DNA from: an uncultured Phascolarctobacterium sp.
Lineage (GTDB): Bacteria; Bacillota; Negativicutes; Acidaminococcales; Acidaminococcaceae
Direction: 5' to 3'
Length of the DNA stretch: 6,508 nt
Assembly (NCBI GenBank): GCA_937901335.1
Contig: CALCHC010000041.1
Coordinates: forward strand, 1-6,508
Notes under the pieces: generated by a model
Databases searched by the model: none
Told to the model about the DNA's origin: nothing
The model's input: the letters and a program-made list of their open reading frames with translations, nothing else
Made by a program: the position numbers and the translations under genes
Shown here: piece after piece, positions 1-4,758 of the stretch
How the letters are laid out: each line of letters begins with the position of its first letter
How positions within the stretch are numbered: the first letter of the stretch is position 1

Positions 1-166
1 AATTAGTACCACAACCACATGGACAGAACAATTCTTTATTCCTACTTCTTTTCCTCAGAGCTTCTATTTTTCCTTTAATGTTAATTTGCTTTCCATCAAT
101 AACAGTATAAATACTTTCTATTCCAATAATCTTGCCATCACATAAACACTCTGCTCTTTGTATCAT
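1..166 (-). CDS. N-terminal part of a cysteine-containing protein, possibly CoiA-like (truncated by window edge)
   Basis: An open frame runs leftward from an ATG at 166 to the window edge, giving 55 residues that start MIQRAECLCDGK and end with FCPCGCGTN. A strong GGAGGTG ribosome binding site (176-182) lies 9 bases upstream, which fixes the start. What is visible: a short beta-rich N-terminus, a basic stretch (LRKRSRNK, about 38-45), then C-P-C-G-C, a likely zinc-binding knuckle whose remaining ligands would lie beyond the window. A short N-terminal segment, a basic helix and then 'LFCPxCG' resembles the start of CoiA-family (competence/nuclease-like) proteins, but this is recollection of the pattern, not an alignment. 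The gene is divergent from the small-peptide locus to its right and has its own -10 element. I am confident that a gene starts here and unsure of its function. Confidence 0.6.
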   Translation of the reverse strand, partial: MIQRAECLCDGKIIGIESIYTVIDGKQINIKGKIEALRKRSRNKELFCPCGCGTN

Positions 167-198
167 AAATCAATTCACCTCCATCACTATATTTCATT

Positions 199-204
199 AT
201 TATA
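199..204 (-). promoter_or_regulatory. Putative -10 element for the leftward gene at 1-166
   Basis: A perfect TATAAT on the minus strand lies 16 bases before the GGAGGTG ribosome binding site. The hexamer 17 bases upstream (TTTTCT on the minus strand) is a poor -35, so the promoter call rests on the -10 and its position. Confidence 0.45.
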
Positions 205-266
205 CGAAAGTAATTACTTTTAGAAAACTTAACAGGGTTAAATACAACTCTCTTGTGAACTTGTGT

Positions 267-295
267 TTGAAATTATTTGCATCTTATGTTAAAAT
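267..295 (+). promoter_or_regulatory. Strong promoter of the small-peptide mRNA
   Basis: TTGAAA (267-272), a 17-base spacer and TAAAAT (290-295), with a TG one base before the -10 (extended -10). The predicted start of transcription is near 302, about 100 bases before the coding start. The first transcribed bases are therefore the 5' pairing arm at 304-332. Confidence 0.75.
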
Positions 296-303
296 ACCTT
301 CAG

Positions 304-332
304 ATGCTGCCATAACGGTAGGCGGTTTGTCC
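304..332 (+). repeat. 5' arm of a long-range inverted repeat in the small-peptide mRNA
   Basis: Bases 304-311 (ATGCTGCC) pair perfectly with 571-578 (GGCAGCAT). Bases 317-332 (GGTAGGCGGTTTGTCC) pair with all of 555-570 if three G-U wobbles are allowed (318/569, 322/565, 329/558). The only interruption is a 5-base bulge, 312-316 (ATAAC). The arm begins within a few bases of the predicted transcript start. This geometry resembles the 5'-3' end pairing that keeps hok and AapA-type toxin mRNAs translationally silent. Confidence 0.7.
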
Positions 333-337
333 TTCTA

Positions 338-398
338 CGGAGGGACTGCGACCCTCCGATTACATAGAAATCCATTTTGGAAATCTTCTATTGGAGGG
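338..398 (+). promoter_or_regulatory. Leader with competing SD / anti-SD hairpins
   Basis: A single CCCTCC (352-357) has two possible partners: GGAGGG at 339-344, giving a 7-bp hairpin CGGAGGG/CCCTCCG (338-344 with 352-358), or the identical GGAGGG at 393-398, which is the ribosome binding site of the small peptide. The second pairing is reinforced by ATAGAA (364-369) with TTCTAT (386-391) and TCCA (371-374) with TGGA (378-381), so it would form a stacked hairpin hiding the ribosome binding site. The two folds exclude each other, so the leader is a plausible translation switch. Base pairing is seen directly; the switching is inferred. Confidence 0.6.
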
Positions 399-404
399 AT
401 GCCA

Positions 405-503
405 ATGACTGCAGAACTATTCCTAGCTATTCTTAGCTTTGGTATTGGAACATTTGCTCTTGGCTATACAATGGGACAAAACCATTCTAAAACGCAAAAG
501 TAA
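405..503 (+). CDS. Small hydrophobic peptide, candidate type I toxin
   Basis: A 32-residue peptide with a short acidic N-terminus (MTAE), a single predicted membrane segment of about 19 residues (5-23, rich in L, F, I, A and G, with a glycine-spaced face G13/G15/G20/G24), and a polar, basic tail ending K-T-Q-K. That layout is typical of small membrane toxins of type I toxin-antitoxin systems (TxpA, BsrG, Fst, holin-like peptides); I do not recognise the exact family. The start is chosen because GGAGGG (393-398) is 6 bases before ATG 405. An in-frame ATG at 399 touches the Shine-Dalgarno sequence directly and would add only M-P. The stop codon lies inside the shared hairpin at 500-532. The gene has its own strong promoter, a structured leader, and a convergent antisense RNA promoter downstream. 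Toxicity is inferred from the layout. Confidence 0.7.
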   Translation: MTAELFLAILSFGIGTFALGYTMGQNHSKTQK

Positions 504-532
504 CCGCCAAGCCTGCTAAACTGTGCGGTTAC
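500..532. terminator. Shared hairpin at the end of the small-peptide gene; terminator of the antisense RNA
   Basis: GTAACCGC (500-507) and GCGGTTAC (525-532) form an 8-bp stem around a 17-base loop. After one mismatch the stem can extend with AAA (496-498) and TTT (534-536). On the minus strand it is followed by TTTTGCGTTTT, a better termination tract than the plus side (CTTTGTAAC). It therefore probably ends the antisense RNA and may slow plus-strand transcription. On the plus strand GTTAC (528-532) can also pair with GTAAC (537-541), a competing small hairpin. Confidence 0.55.
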
Positions 533-554
533 CTTTGTAACTAAACTATTTATG

Positions 555-578
555 GGATAAACCGTCTATCGGCAGCAT
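555..578 (+). repeat. 3' arm of the long-range inverted repeat
   Basis: This segment pairs with 304-332 with no unpaired base on this side. In the mRNA it lies in the 3' untranslated region, provided transcription runs through to the terminator at 635-667. In the opposite direction it forms part of the first ~35 bases of the antisense RNA. The two RNAs therefore begin with similar sequences rather than complementary ones, unlike the direct repeats described for the Fst/par system. Confidence 0.65.
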
Positions 579-596
579 TCCTTTTGTCACCTACAT

Positions 597-624
597 TTTA
601 TAATAGTTCAAAATGACTTGTCAA
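597..624 (-). promoter_or_regulatory. Promoter of the antisense RNA
   Basis: On the minus strand there is a perfect -35 TTGACA (619-624), a 16-base spacer and a -10 TATAAA (597-602). Nothing on the minus strand codes for protein downstream until 166, so a promoter this strong needs an RNA product. It points straight at the 3' end of the small-peptide gene. Confidence 0.75.
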
Positions 625-634
625 GAAATACTAA

Positions 635-667
635 AAGAGCGTGCTTTCGCACGCTCTTAATTTTTTT
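635..667. terminator. Bidirectional intrinsic terminator
   Basis: AAGAGCGTGC (635-644), loop TTTC, and GCACGCTCTT (649-658) form a perfect 10-bp stem. On the plus strand it is followed by AA and seven Ts (661-667), which would end the small-peptide mRNA. On the minus strand it is followed by TTTTAGTATTT and lies 17 bases after the perR stop codon, so it also serves perR. Confidence 0.85.
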
Positions 668-675
668 GCAAATTT

Positions 676-1107
676 TTAGTTAGCGTTTTTCTTTCTACAT
701 TCCGGGCATACCCCGAAGAAATAGAACTGATGTCCTACAATTTCATATCCGCTCAATTTTTCTGCATCCTTAACCAAAGCAAGGCTGTCTAAATCGTTCA
801 GGTCATCAACTCGACCACAGCTCATACATTGGATATGATGATGAATACTGGTATCAGCATCATAACGCATACTGTCCTCGCCAGTGTTCAGAATTTGAAT
901 CACATTAATCTTTTGCAAAATTTCTACGGTCTTATAAACAGTAGCGAAGCTCATGGACGGATAGTTAGGTTGCAAAGTGCTAAAGAGCATTTCTGCAGTG
1001 GGATGACTTTTTGTTGCAGCCAAGGCTTCATAAACCGCCAAACGTTGGGGCGTAACCTTGTAACCATTGGCACGCAAGATGTCGCTCAATTGTTGACTGT
1101 TAAGCAT
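676..1107 (-). CDS. perR: PerR-type Fur-family metal-dependent repressor
   Basis: A 143-residue protein of normal length for the family: an N-terminal winged-helix DNA-binding domain (about 1-82, recognition helix around SFATVYKTVEIL, 53-64), then a dimerisation/metal domain. Visible ligands: two CxxC pairs for structural zinc (C94/C97 and C134/C137), H35 in SHPTAEM, D83/D85, H89 and H91 in the HHH run, and D102. The aspartate at D102 aligns with Asp104 of Bacillus PerR, where Fur proteins carry glutamate; this favours a peroxide sensor that uses Fe or Mn and oxidises its own histidines. Start: AAGGAGG (1115-1121) lies 7 bases before ATG 1107. The gene is divergent from tex, has a consensus promoter at 1160-1188, and has palindromic sites over its transcription start, so it is probably autoregulated. 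The PerR rather than Fur assignment rests mainly on one residue. Confidence 0.85.
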   Translation of the reverse strand: MLNSQQLSDILRANGYKVTPQRLAVYEALAATKSHPTAEMLFSTLQPNYPSMSFATVYKTVEILQKINVIQILNTGEDSMRYDADTSIHHHIQCMSCGRVDDLNDLDSLALVKDAEKLSGYEIVGHQFYFFGVCPECRKKNAN

Positions 1108-1125
1108 ACCGATACCTCCTTAATA

Positions 1126-1158
1126 GATTATTACAACATTTTAATAATCTTTATTATT
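1126..1158. promoter_or_regulatory. Operator-like AT-rich dyads at the perR transcription start
   Basis: A perfect 8-bp inverted repeat, GATTATTA (1126-1133) and TAATAATC (1142-1149), is separated by 8 bases. A second dyad, AATAAT (1143-1148) and ATTATT (1153-1158), overlaps it. Both sit between the perR -10 and its ribosome binding site. Composition and position suit Fur/PerR-family operators, but neither fits the canonical 7-1-7 Per box exactly. Confidence 0.5.
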
Positions 1159-1159
1159 T

Positions 1160-1188
1160 ATTTTAGCGTACTTTTTATTTTTTTGCAA
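1160..1188 (-). promoter_or_regulatory. perR promoter
   Basis: Minus-strand TTGCAA (1183-1188), a 17-base A-rich spacer and TAAAAT (1160-1165). The predicted start near 1153 falls inside the operator-like dyads and about 45 bases before the perR ATG. Confidence 0.65.
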
Positions 1189-1216
1189 TCAATAATTATT
1201 ACAGGAATTGATTTTC

Positions 1217-1225
1217 TGTTATAAT
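1217..1225 (+). promoter_or_regulatory. tex promoter, extended -10 type
   Basis: TGT followed by a perfect TATAAT (1220-1225). No good -35 lies 17 bases upstream (TATTAC), which fits an extended -10 promoter. The predicted start near 1232 leaves a leader of about 28 bases before the tex ATG. A short palindrome AATAATTATT (1191-1200) lies just upstream, between the two divergent promoters. Confidence 0.55.
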
Positions 1226-1259
1226 AGTATTAACTCAAAAATTAAAGGAAGGTTTCAAA

Positions 1260-3431
1260 ATGGAAAAGATTATTAACGCGCTTGCCCGCGAATTAAATAT
1301 TAAACCTAAACAAGCCGAGGCTACGGTTCAACTTCTGGACGAAGGTAACACCGTCCCCTTCATCGCTCGTTACCGCAAAGAAGTAACCGGTTCTTTAGAC
1401 GAAGAACAAATCCGTACCATCGAAGAACGCTTGGCATACTTGCGCAATTTAGAGCAACGCCGCCAAGAAATCTTGACTGCCATCGCTGCACAAGAAAAGC
1501 TTACTCCCGAATTAGAGAAAGCTATCAACGCTGCAGAAAAGATGCAAGCTTTAGAAGACTTGTACTTACCCTATCGTCCTAAACGTAGAACTCGCGCTCA
1601 AATCGCTCGCGAAAATGGTTTGGAACCTTTGGCTCAACTTATTGAAGAACAAGGTAAGCCTGCACTTCCTCTCGAACAACTTGCAGCTATGCACATTGAC
1701 GAAGAAAAAGGAATCTCTACAGTTGAAGATGCTTGGCAAGGCGCCTGCGATATCGTTGCTGAAAATATTAGCGACAGTGCGGACGTACGCAAGCTTTTAC
1801 GAAAAGAATTGCAAAGCACTGGCGAGCTTGTTTCTGAACTTATCATTGACGAAAAAGACGCTCCTGAATTTTTACAATACCGTGATTATAGCGAGCCTGT
1901 TCGTCAGCTTCCGCCCCACCGCATTTTGGCAATGAACCGTGGCGAAGATAAAAAAGCTTTGAAAATCTCCCTGCGTTGTCCTGATGAAAAGCTTATTGCT
2001 AAAGTTGCCCGAAAGCTTAATTTAAAAGAGCAAAGCCCTTTCTACACTTACTACCACAACGCACTTACCGATAGCTACAAACGCTTACTGCTCCCCTCCC
2101 TCGAACGAGAGCTGCGTAACGAACTGACAGAGAAAGCAGAAAAGCAAGCAATCTCTGTTTTCGCTGCTAATTTACGCCAACTGCTTCTTACCCAACCCAT
2201 TAGCGGTCACACAGTTCTTGGTCTTGACCCCGGTTATCGCACCGGTTGTAAAACTGCAGTTATTGATGCCAACGGACGCATCATCGCAACCACCGCCATG
2301 TATATCACTGGTAGCAAAAATCAACAAGAACAAGCAGAAAAACAGTTTGTTGAGCTGATGAAAAAGCATAAAATTACCCTTATCGCCATCGGTAACGGTA
2401 CTGCTTCCTACGAAACAGAGCAATTCACTTCTCAAATGCTTCAAAAATACAACTTTGACGCAGCTTACATCATCGTTAGCGAAGCAGGTGCTTCTGTTTA
2501 TTCTGCTTCCAAACTTGCTCGCGAAGAACTTCCCGATTTGGACGTTTCCCTCCGTGGTGCAGTGTCCATCGCCCGCCGCGTGCAAGATCCCTTGGCAGAA
2601 CTTGTTAAGATTGAACCGAAAGCAATTGGCGTTGGTCAATACCAACACGACGTAAACCAAAAGGAACTTACTCAAACTTTAGGCAGCGTTGTAGAAAGCT
2701 GTGTTAACCACGTTGGCGTAGAATTAAACACCGCTTCCCCTTCCCTTTTGAATTACGTTGCAGGTATTTCTTCCACCGTTGCTAAAAATATCATTGCTTA
2801 TCGTGACGAAAAAGGAGCTTTCAAAAGTCGTAAGGAACTTTTAAAAGTTGCTCGTCTTGGCCCTGCTGCCTTTACCCAATGCGCAGGCTTCCTCCGCATC
2901 GCAGGTGCAACCAATCCCTTAGACAACACTTCCGTCCATCCGGAAAGCTACGCTCTTGCTGAAAGCATCGTTGCTGAACTTGGCTTTAGCTTAAAAGATT
3001 GTGCAACTACTGCTTTGCAAGAAGCTGCCGCTAAGGCAAGCGCTGAAAAACTCGCTACTAAATTGAATGCAGGCGTGCCTACCGTTACTGACATCCTCGC
3101 AGCTCTCGCTCGTCCTGGTCGTGACCCTCGAGAAGATGCTCCCGCTCCCATGACTCGTAAACAAGTTGCTAAACTTAGTGACTTGGCAATTGGTAGCGTT
3201 GTTAAAGGCAAGGTACAAAACGTAGTAGACTTTGGTGCGTTTGTAGATATTGGCTTAAAAGTTAGTGGTCTTATCCATAAAAGCGAACTGAGTCTTAAAT
3301 ACTTCCGTCATCCTTTGGACGTTGTAGGAGTTGGCGATATTGTTGAAGCTGAAATCATCAGCATTGACGAAGCTCGCAATAGAATAGGACTCAGCCTTAA
3401 ACGTTTAGAACAAAAGAAAAACCAAAAATAA
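1260..3431 (+). CDS. tex: Tex-family RNA-binding / transcription accessory protein
   Basis: A complete 723-residue Tex homologue, the usual length for Bacillota. Domains in order: an N-terminal helical Tex domain (about 1-200, with the characteristic TVPFIARYRKE and LYLPYRPKRRTRAQ segments); a YqgF/RNase H-like domain starting near 316 (GLDPGYRTG, with D323); helix-hairpin-helix repeats near 502-560 (AGISSTVAKNI and ARLGPAAFTQ); and a C-terminal S1 RNA-binding domain, about 644-715 (GKVQNVVDFGAFVDIG). Tex proteins bind nucleic acid in the cytoplasm and affect transcription, as Spt6-like factors. AAGGAAGG (1245-1252) is 7 bases before the ATG. It is transcribed alone, divergent from perR, and ends at the terminator 3467-3502. 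I see no truncation or frameshift. Confidence 0.96.
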   Translation: MEKIINALARELNIKPKQAEATVQLLDEGNTVPFIARYRKEVTGSLDEEQIRTIEERLAYLRNLEQRRQEILTAIAAQEKLTPELEKAINAAEKMQALEDLYLPYRPKRRTRAQIARENGLEPLAQLIEEQGKPALPLEQLAAMHIDEEKGISTVEDAWQGACDIVAENISDSADVRKLLRKELQSTGELVSELIIDEKDAPEFLQYRDYSEPVRQLPPHRILAMNRGEDKKALKISLRCPDEKLIAKVARKLNLKEQSPFYTYYHNALTDSYKRLLLPSLERELRNELTEKAEKQAISVFAANLRQLLLTQPISGHTVLGLDPGYRTGCKTAVIDANGRIIATTAMYITGSKNQQEQAEKQFVELMKKHKITLIAIGNGTASYETEQFTSQMLQKYNFDAAYIIVSEAGASVYSASKLAREELPDLDVSLRGAVSIARRVQDPLAELVKIEPKAIGVGQYQHDVNQKELTQTLGSVVESCVNHVGVELNTASPSLLNYVAGISSTVAKNIIAYRDEKGAFKSRKELLKVARLGPAAFTQCAGFLRIAGATNPLDNTSVHPESYALAESIVAELGFSLKDCATTALQEAAAKASAEKLATKLNAGVPTVTDILAALARPGRDPREDAPAPMTRKQVAKLSDLAIGSVVKGKVQNVVDFGAFVDIGLKVSGLIHKSELSLKYFRHPLDVVGVGDIVEAEIISIDEARNRIGLSLKRLEQKKNQK

Positions 3432-3433
3432 AT

Positions 3434-3449
3434 TGTTTCACGTGAAACA
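3434..3449. promoter_or_regulatory. parS: parS centromere site (ParB/Spo0J binding)
   Basis: TGTTTCACGTGAAACA is a perfect 16-bp palindrome and matches the conserved bacterial parS sequence (TGTTNCACGTGAAACA). ParB loads here as a CTP-dependent clamp and recruits SMC. parS sites cluster near the replication origin, so this window is probably origin-proximal. It lies two bases after the tex stop codon and before the terminator, so it is transcribed as part of the tex 3' untranslated region. Confidence 0.9.
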
Positions 3450-3466
3450 TTCATTAAAACGAAGAA

Positions 3467-3502
3467 AAGGTGCAGTCAAAAATGACTGCACCTTAATTTT
3501 TT
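3467..3502. terminator. Bidirectional terminator between tex and the M24 gene
   Basis: A perfect 12-bp stem, AAGGTGCAGTCA (3467-3478) and TGACTGCACCTT (3483-3494), has an AAAA loop. It is followed on the plus strand by AATTTTTT and on the minus strand by TTTTCTTCGTTTT. It closes both convergent units, tex from the left and the HAD/M24 operon from the right. Confidence 0.9.
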
Positions 3503-3513
3503 ACATTATGCAA

Positions 3514-4737
3514 TTATTCAACGCATCTTAACTCGTAAGATTTGCCAGTTAAGCAACGAGCACCGTTTTCAGTTACAAGGTAAGTGTTTTCAGTCCCAAC
3601 CAAGCCGATACCGGGCAGAGCAATCTTCGGTTCAACAGCGAAGGTCATGCCTACTTGCACAGGTTCTTTGAAACCGCGAGCGATAGCAGGAGCTTCGTCC
3701 ATTACAAGGCCAATACTATGACCAAGGAACTTGCCACCGTTCATAAAATTATCGCCATAGATGTTATCAAACTTATCCATAGTCACGGTGTATAAATCTT
3801 GGATAGGAGTACCGGGTTTCATCATTTCTACAACTTGTGCTTCCAATTCCAAGCAACGTTTTTGTGCATCAAGAATTACGTCTTTGTTGGGGTCTTTATT
3901 GATATCACCATAGTAGTAGGTAACAGTTTTATCAGTATTGTAACCGTCAAAACCACAGGGAATATCGAGATAAACCAATTGGTTAAGTTGCAGTTTACGG
4001 AAAGCATTACCAATGGATTGCAAAGCAATGCAAGTACCGGGAGTACCACCAGGTCCGTCAAAAGCACAGCGTTCTAAACCGCTTTTGCCAAAAGCAGCGA
4101 TACCGATAACTTCTTCGCCCAAAGGCAAGTTAAAACGCACGATACCATAGCTACCACGGCTAAGCATTTCATTATAAATGCCTACTGCCAATTGAGTTTC
4201 GCTAATTCCGGGAACGATAAGTTGCGGAGCGATAACATCAAGTACGGTTTCGTGAATCTTGCCACTGCGTTCCATCATTTCAATTTCGTACGCACTCTTC
4301 ACCGCACGCAAATCAGTCAGCACGTGGTCAAGAGAAGCGATTTCTTGGAACGGAATGTATTTACGGAACATTTGTTGCCAATCCCAAGTAAGCTTTTTAG
4401 TTTCCATATAAACAGTTTCGGGAGCAGCACCGTACTCAGCAGCTACTTCGCGGAAGCTACGCATGGGACGAATATCCGCAAATTTAGATTCAGCAACAGC
4501 TCTGTCGTACATACGACGCACCCACAAAATTGCATCTTGGGGGCGAATGATAAGTGCACCATCTTGCATAGTACCTGCAAAATAGTACATGGTTACTTTG
4601 TGGTTGATAACTGCCATTTCCCAACCGGGATTTTGTTCATCCATCAATTGGCGGAACTTCGCCAAACGTGCTTCCAATTCAGAAGCAGGCACGGGACGGA
4701 TTGCATCAGTTAAATTAGTTTGCTCTAAAATTGCCAT
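3514..4737 (-). CDS. M24-family metallopeptidase (Xaa-Pro aminopeptidase/creatinase-like)
   Basis: A 407-residue protein with an N-terminal creatinase-like domain (about 15-145) and a C-terminal 'pita-bread' M24 domain (about 150-400). All five metal ligands are present in the expected spacing: D258 and D269 (LDIPCGFDGYNTDKT, 11 apart), H340 (GHSIG), E369 (FAVEP) and E383 (VGTENTYLVTENG). It probably removes an N-terminal residue before proline, or acts on a related amide, with two Mn/Co-type ions in the cytoplasm; no signal peptide is seen. The usual second histidine (GHxxGLxxHE) is aspartate here, D347 in GLVMDEAP. This looks like a known M24 subgroup and leaves the exact substrate open. 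AAAGGAG (4746-4752) lies 8 bases before ATG 4737. It is 21 bases after the HAD gene with no terminator between, so the two are probably co-transcribed. Confidence 0.88.
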   Translation of the reverse strand: MAILEQTNLTDAIRPVPASELEARLAKFRQLMDEQNPGWEMAVINHKVTMYYFAGTMQDGALIIRPQDAILWVRRMYDRAVAESKFADIRPMRSFREVAAEYGAAPETVYMETKKLTWDWQQMFRKYIPFQEIASLDHVLTDLRAVKSAYEIEMMERSGKIHETVLDVIAPQLIVPGISETQLAVGIYNEMLSRGSYGIVRFNLPLGEEVIGIAAFGKSGLERCAFDGPGGTPGTCIALQSIGNAFRKLQLNQLVYLDIPCGFDGYNTDKTVTYYYGDINKDPNKDVILDAQKRCLELEAQVVEMMKPGTPIQDLYTVTMDKFDNIYGDNFMNGGKFLGHSIGLVMDEAPAIARGFKEPVQVGMTFAVEPKIALPGIGLVGTENTYLVTENGARCLTGKSYELRCVE

Positions 4738-4758
4738 AGCAAATTCTCCTTTAGGGCA

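Larger units (their letters stand above)
494..590 (-). ncRNA. Predicted antisense RNA (candidate RNA antitoxin)
   Basis: A near-consensus promoter at 597-624 on the minus strand should start a transcript near 590, reading toward the small-peptide gene. About 60 bases on, the RNA meets the hairpin GTAACCGC/GCGGTTAC, followed on this strand by TTTTGCGTTTT, a reasonable intrinsic terminator. That predicts an RNA of about 95-100 bases. It would be fully complementary to the last codons, stop codon and 3' untranslated region of the small-peptide mRNA, including the 3' pairing arm (555-578). No open frame with a ribosome binding site is visible in it. The layout matches RatA/txpA and SR4/bsrG. Both ends are estimates. 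Confidence 0.6.

Noticed and set aside
302..316. Tiny leader frame ATG CTG CCA TAA at the start of the small-peptide mRNA (hok/mok-like leader peptide)
   Set aside because: The ATG is only a few bases from the predicted transcript start and has no ribosome binding site; the same bases are explained by the long-range pairing arm.
132..404. Longer reading frame upstream of and in frame with the small peptide (start at 132)
   Set aside because: It crosses the divergent promoters, the transcript start near 302 and the leader hairpins, has no ribosome binding site at its start, and its first part is the antisense strand of the cysteine-containing gene. The peptide start at 405 has a proper GGAGGG.
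599..604. TATAAT on the plus strand near the antisense promoter
   Set aside because: No -35 at a usable distance, and transcription would run straight into the terminator at 635-667. It is the mirror of the stronger minus-strand -10.
829..1224. Plus-strand open frame opposite perR
   Set aside because: Shadow of perR with no ribosome binding site; it runs into the tex promoter.
2172..2675. Minus-strand open frame inside tex
   Set aside because: Opposite strand of an intact, well-conserved tex gene; no start signals.
3434..3449. The CACGTG palindrome as a transcription-factor operator for tex or the M24 gene
   Set aside because: It lies after the tex stop codon and at the 3' end of the convergent operon, far from any promoter. 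The full 16-bp match to parS explains it better.
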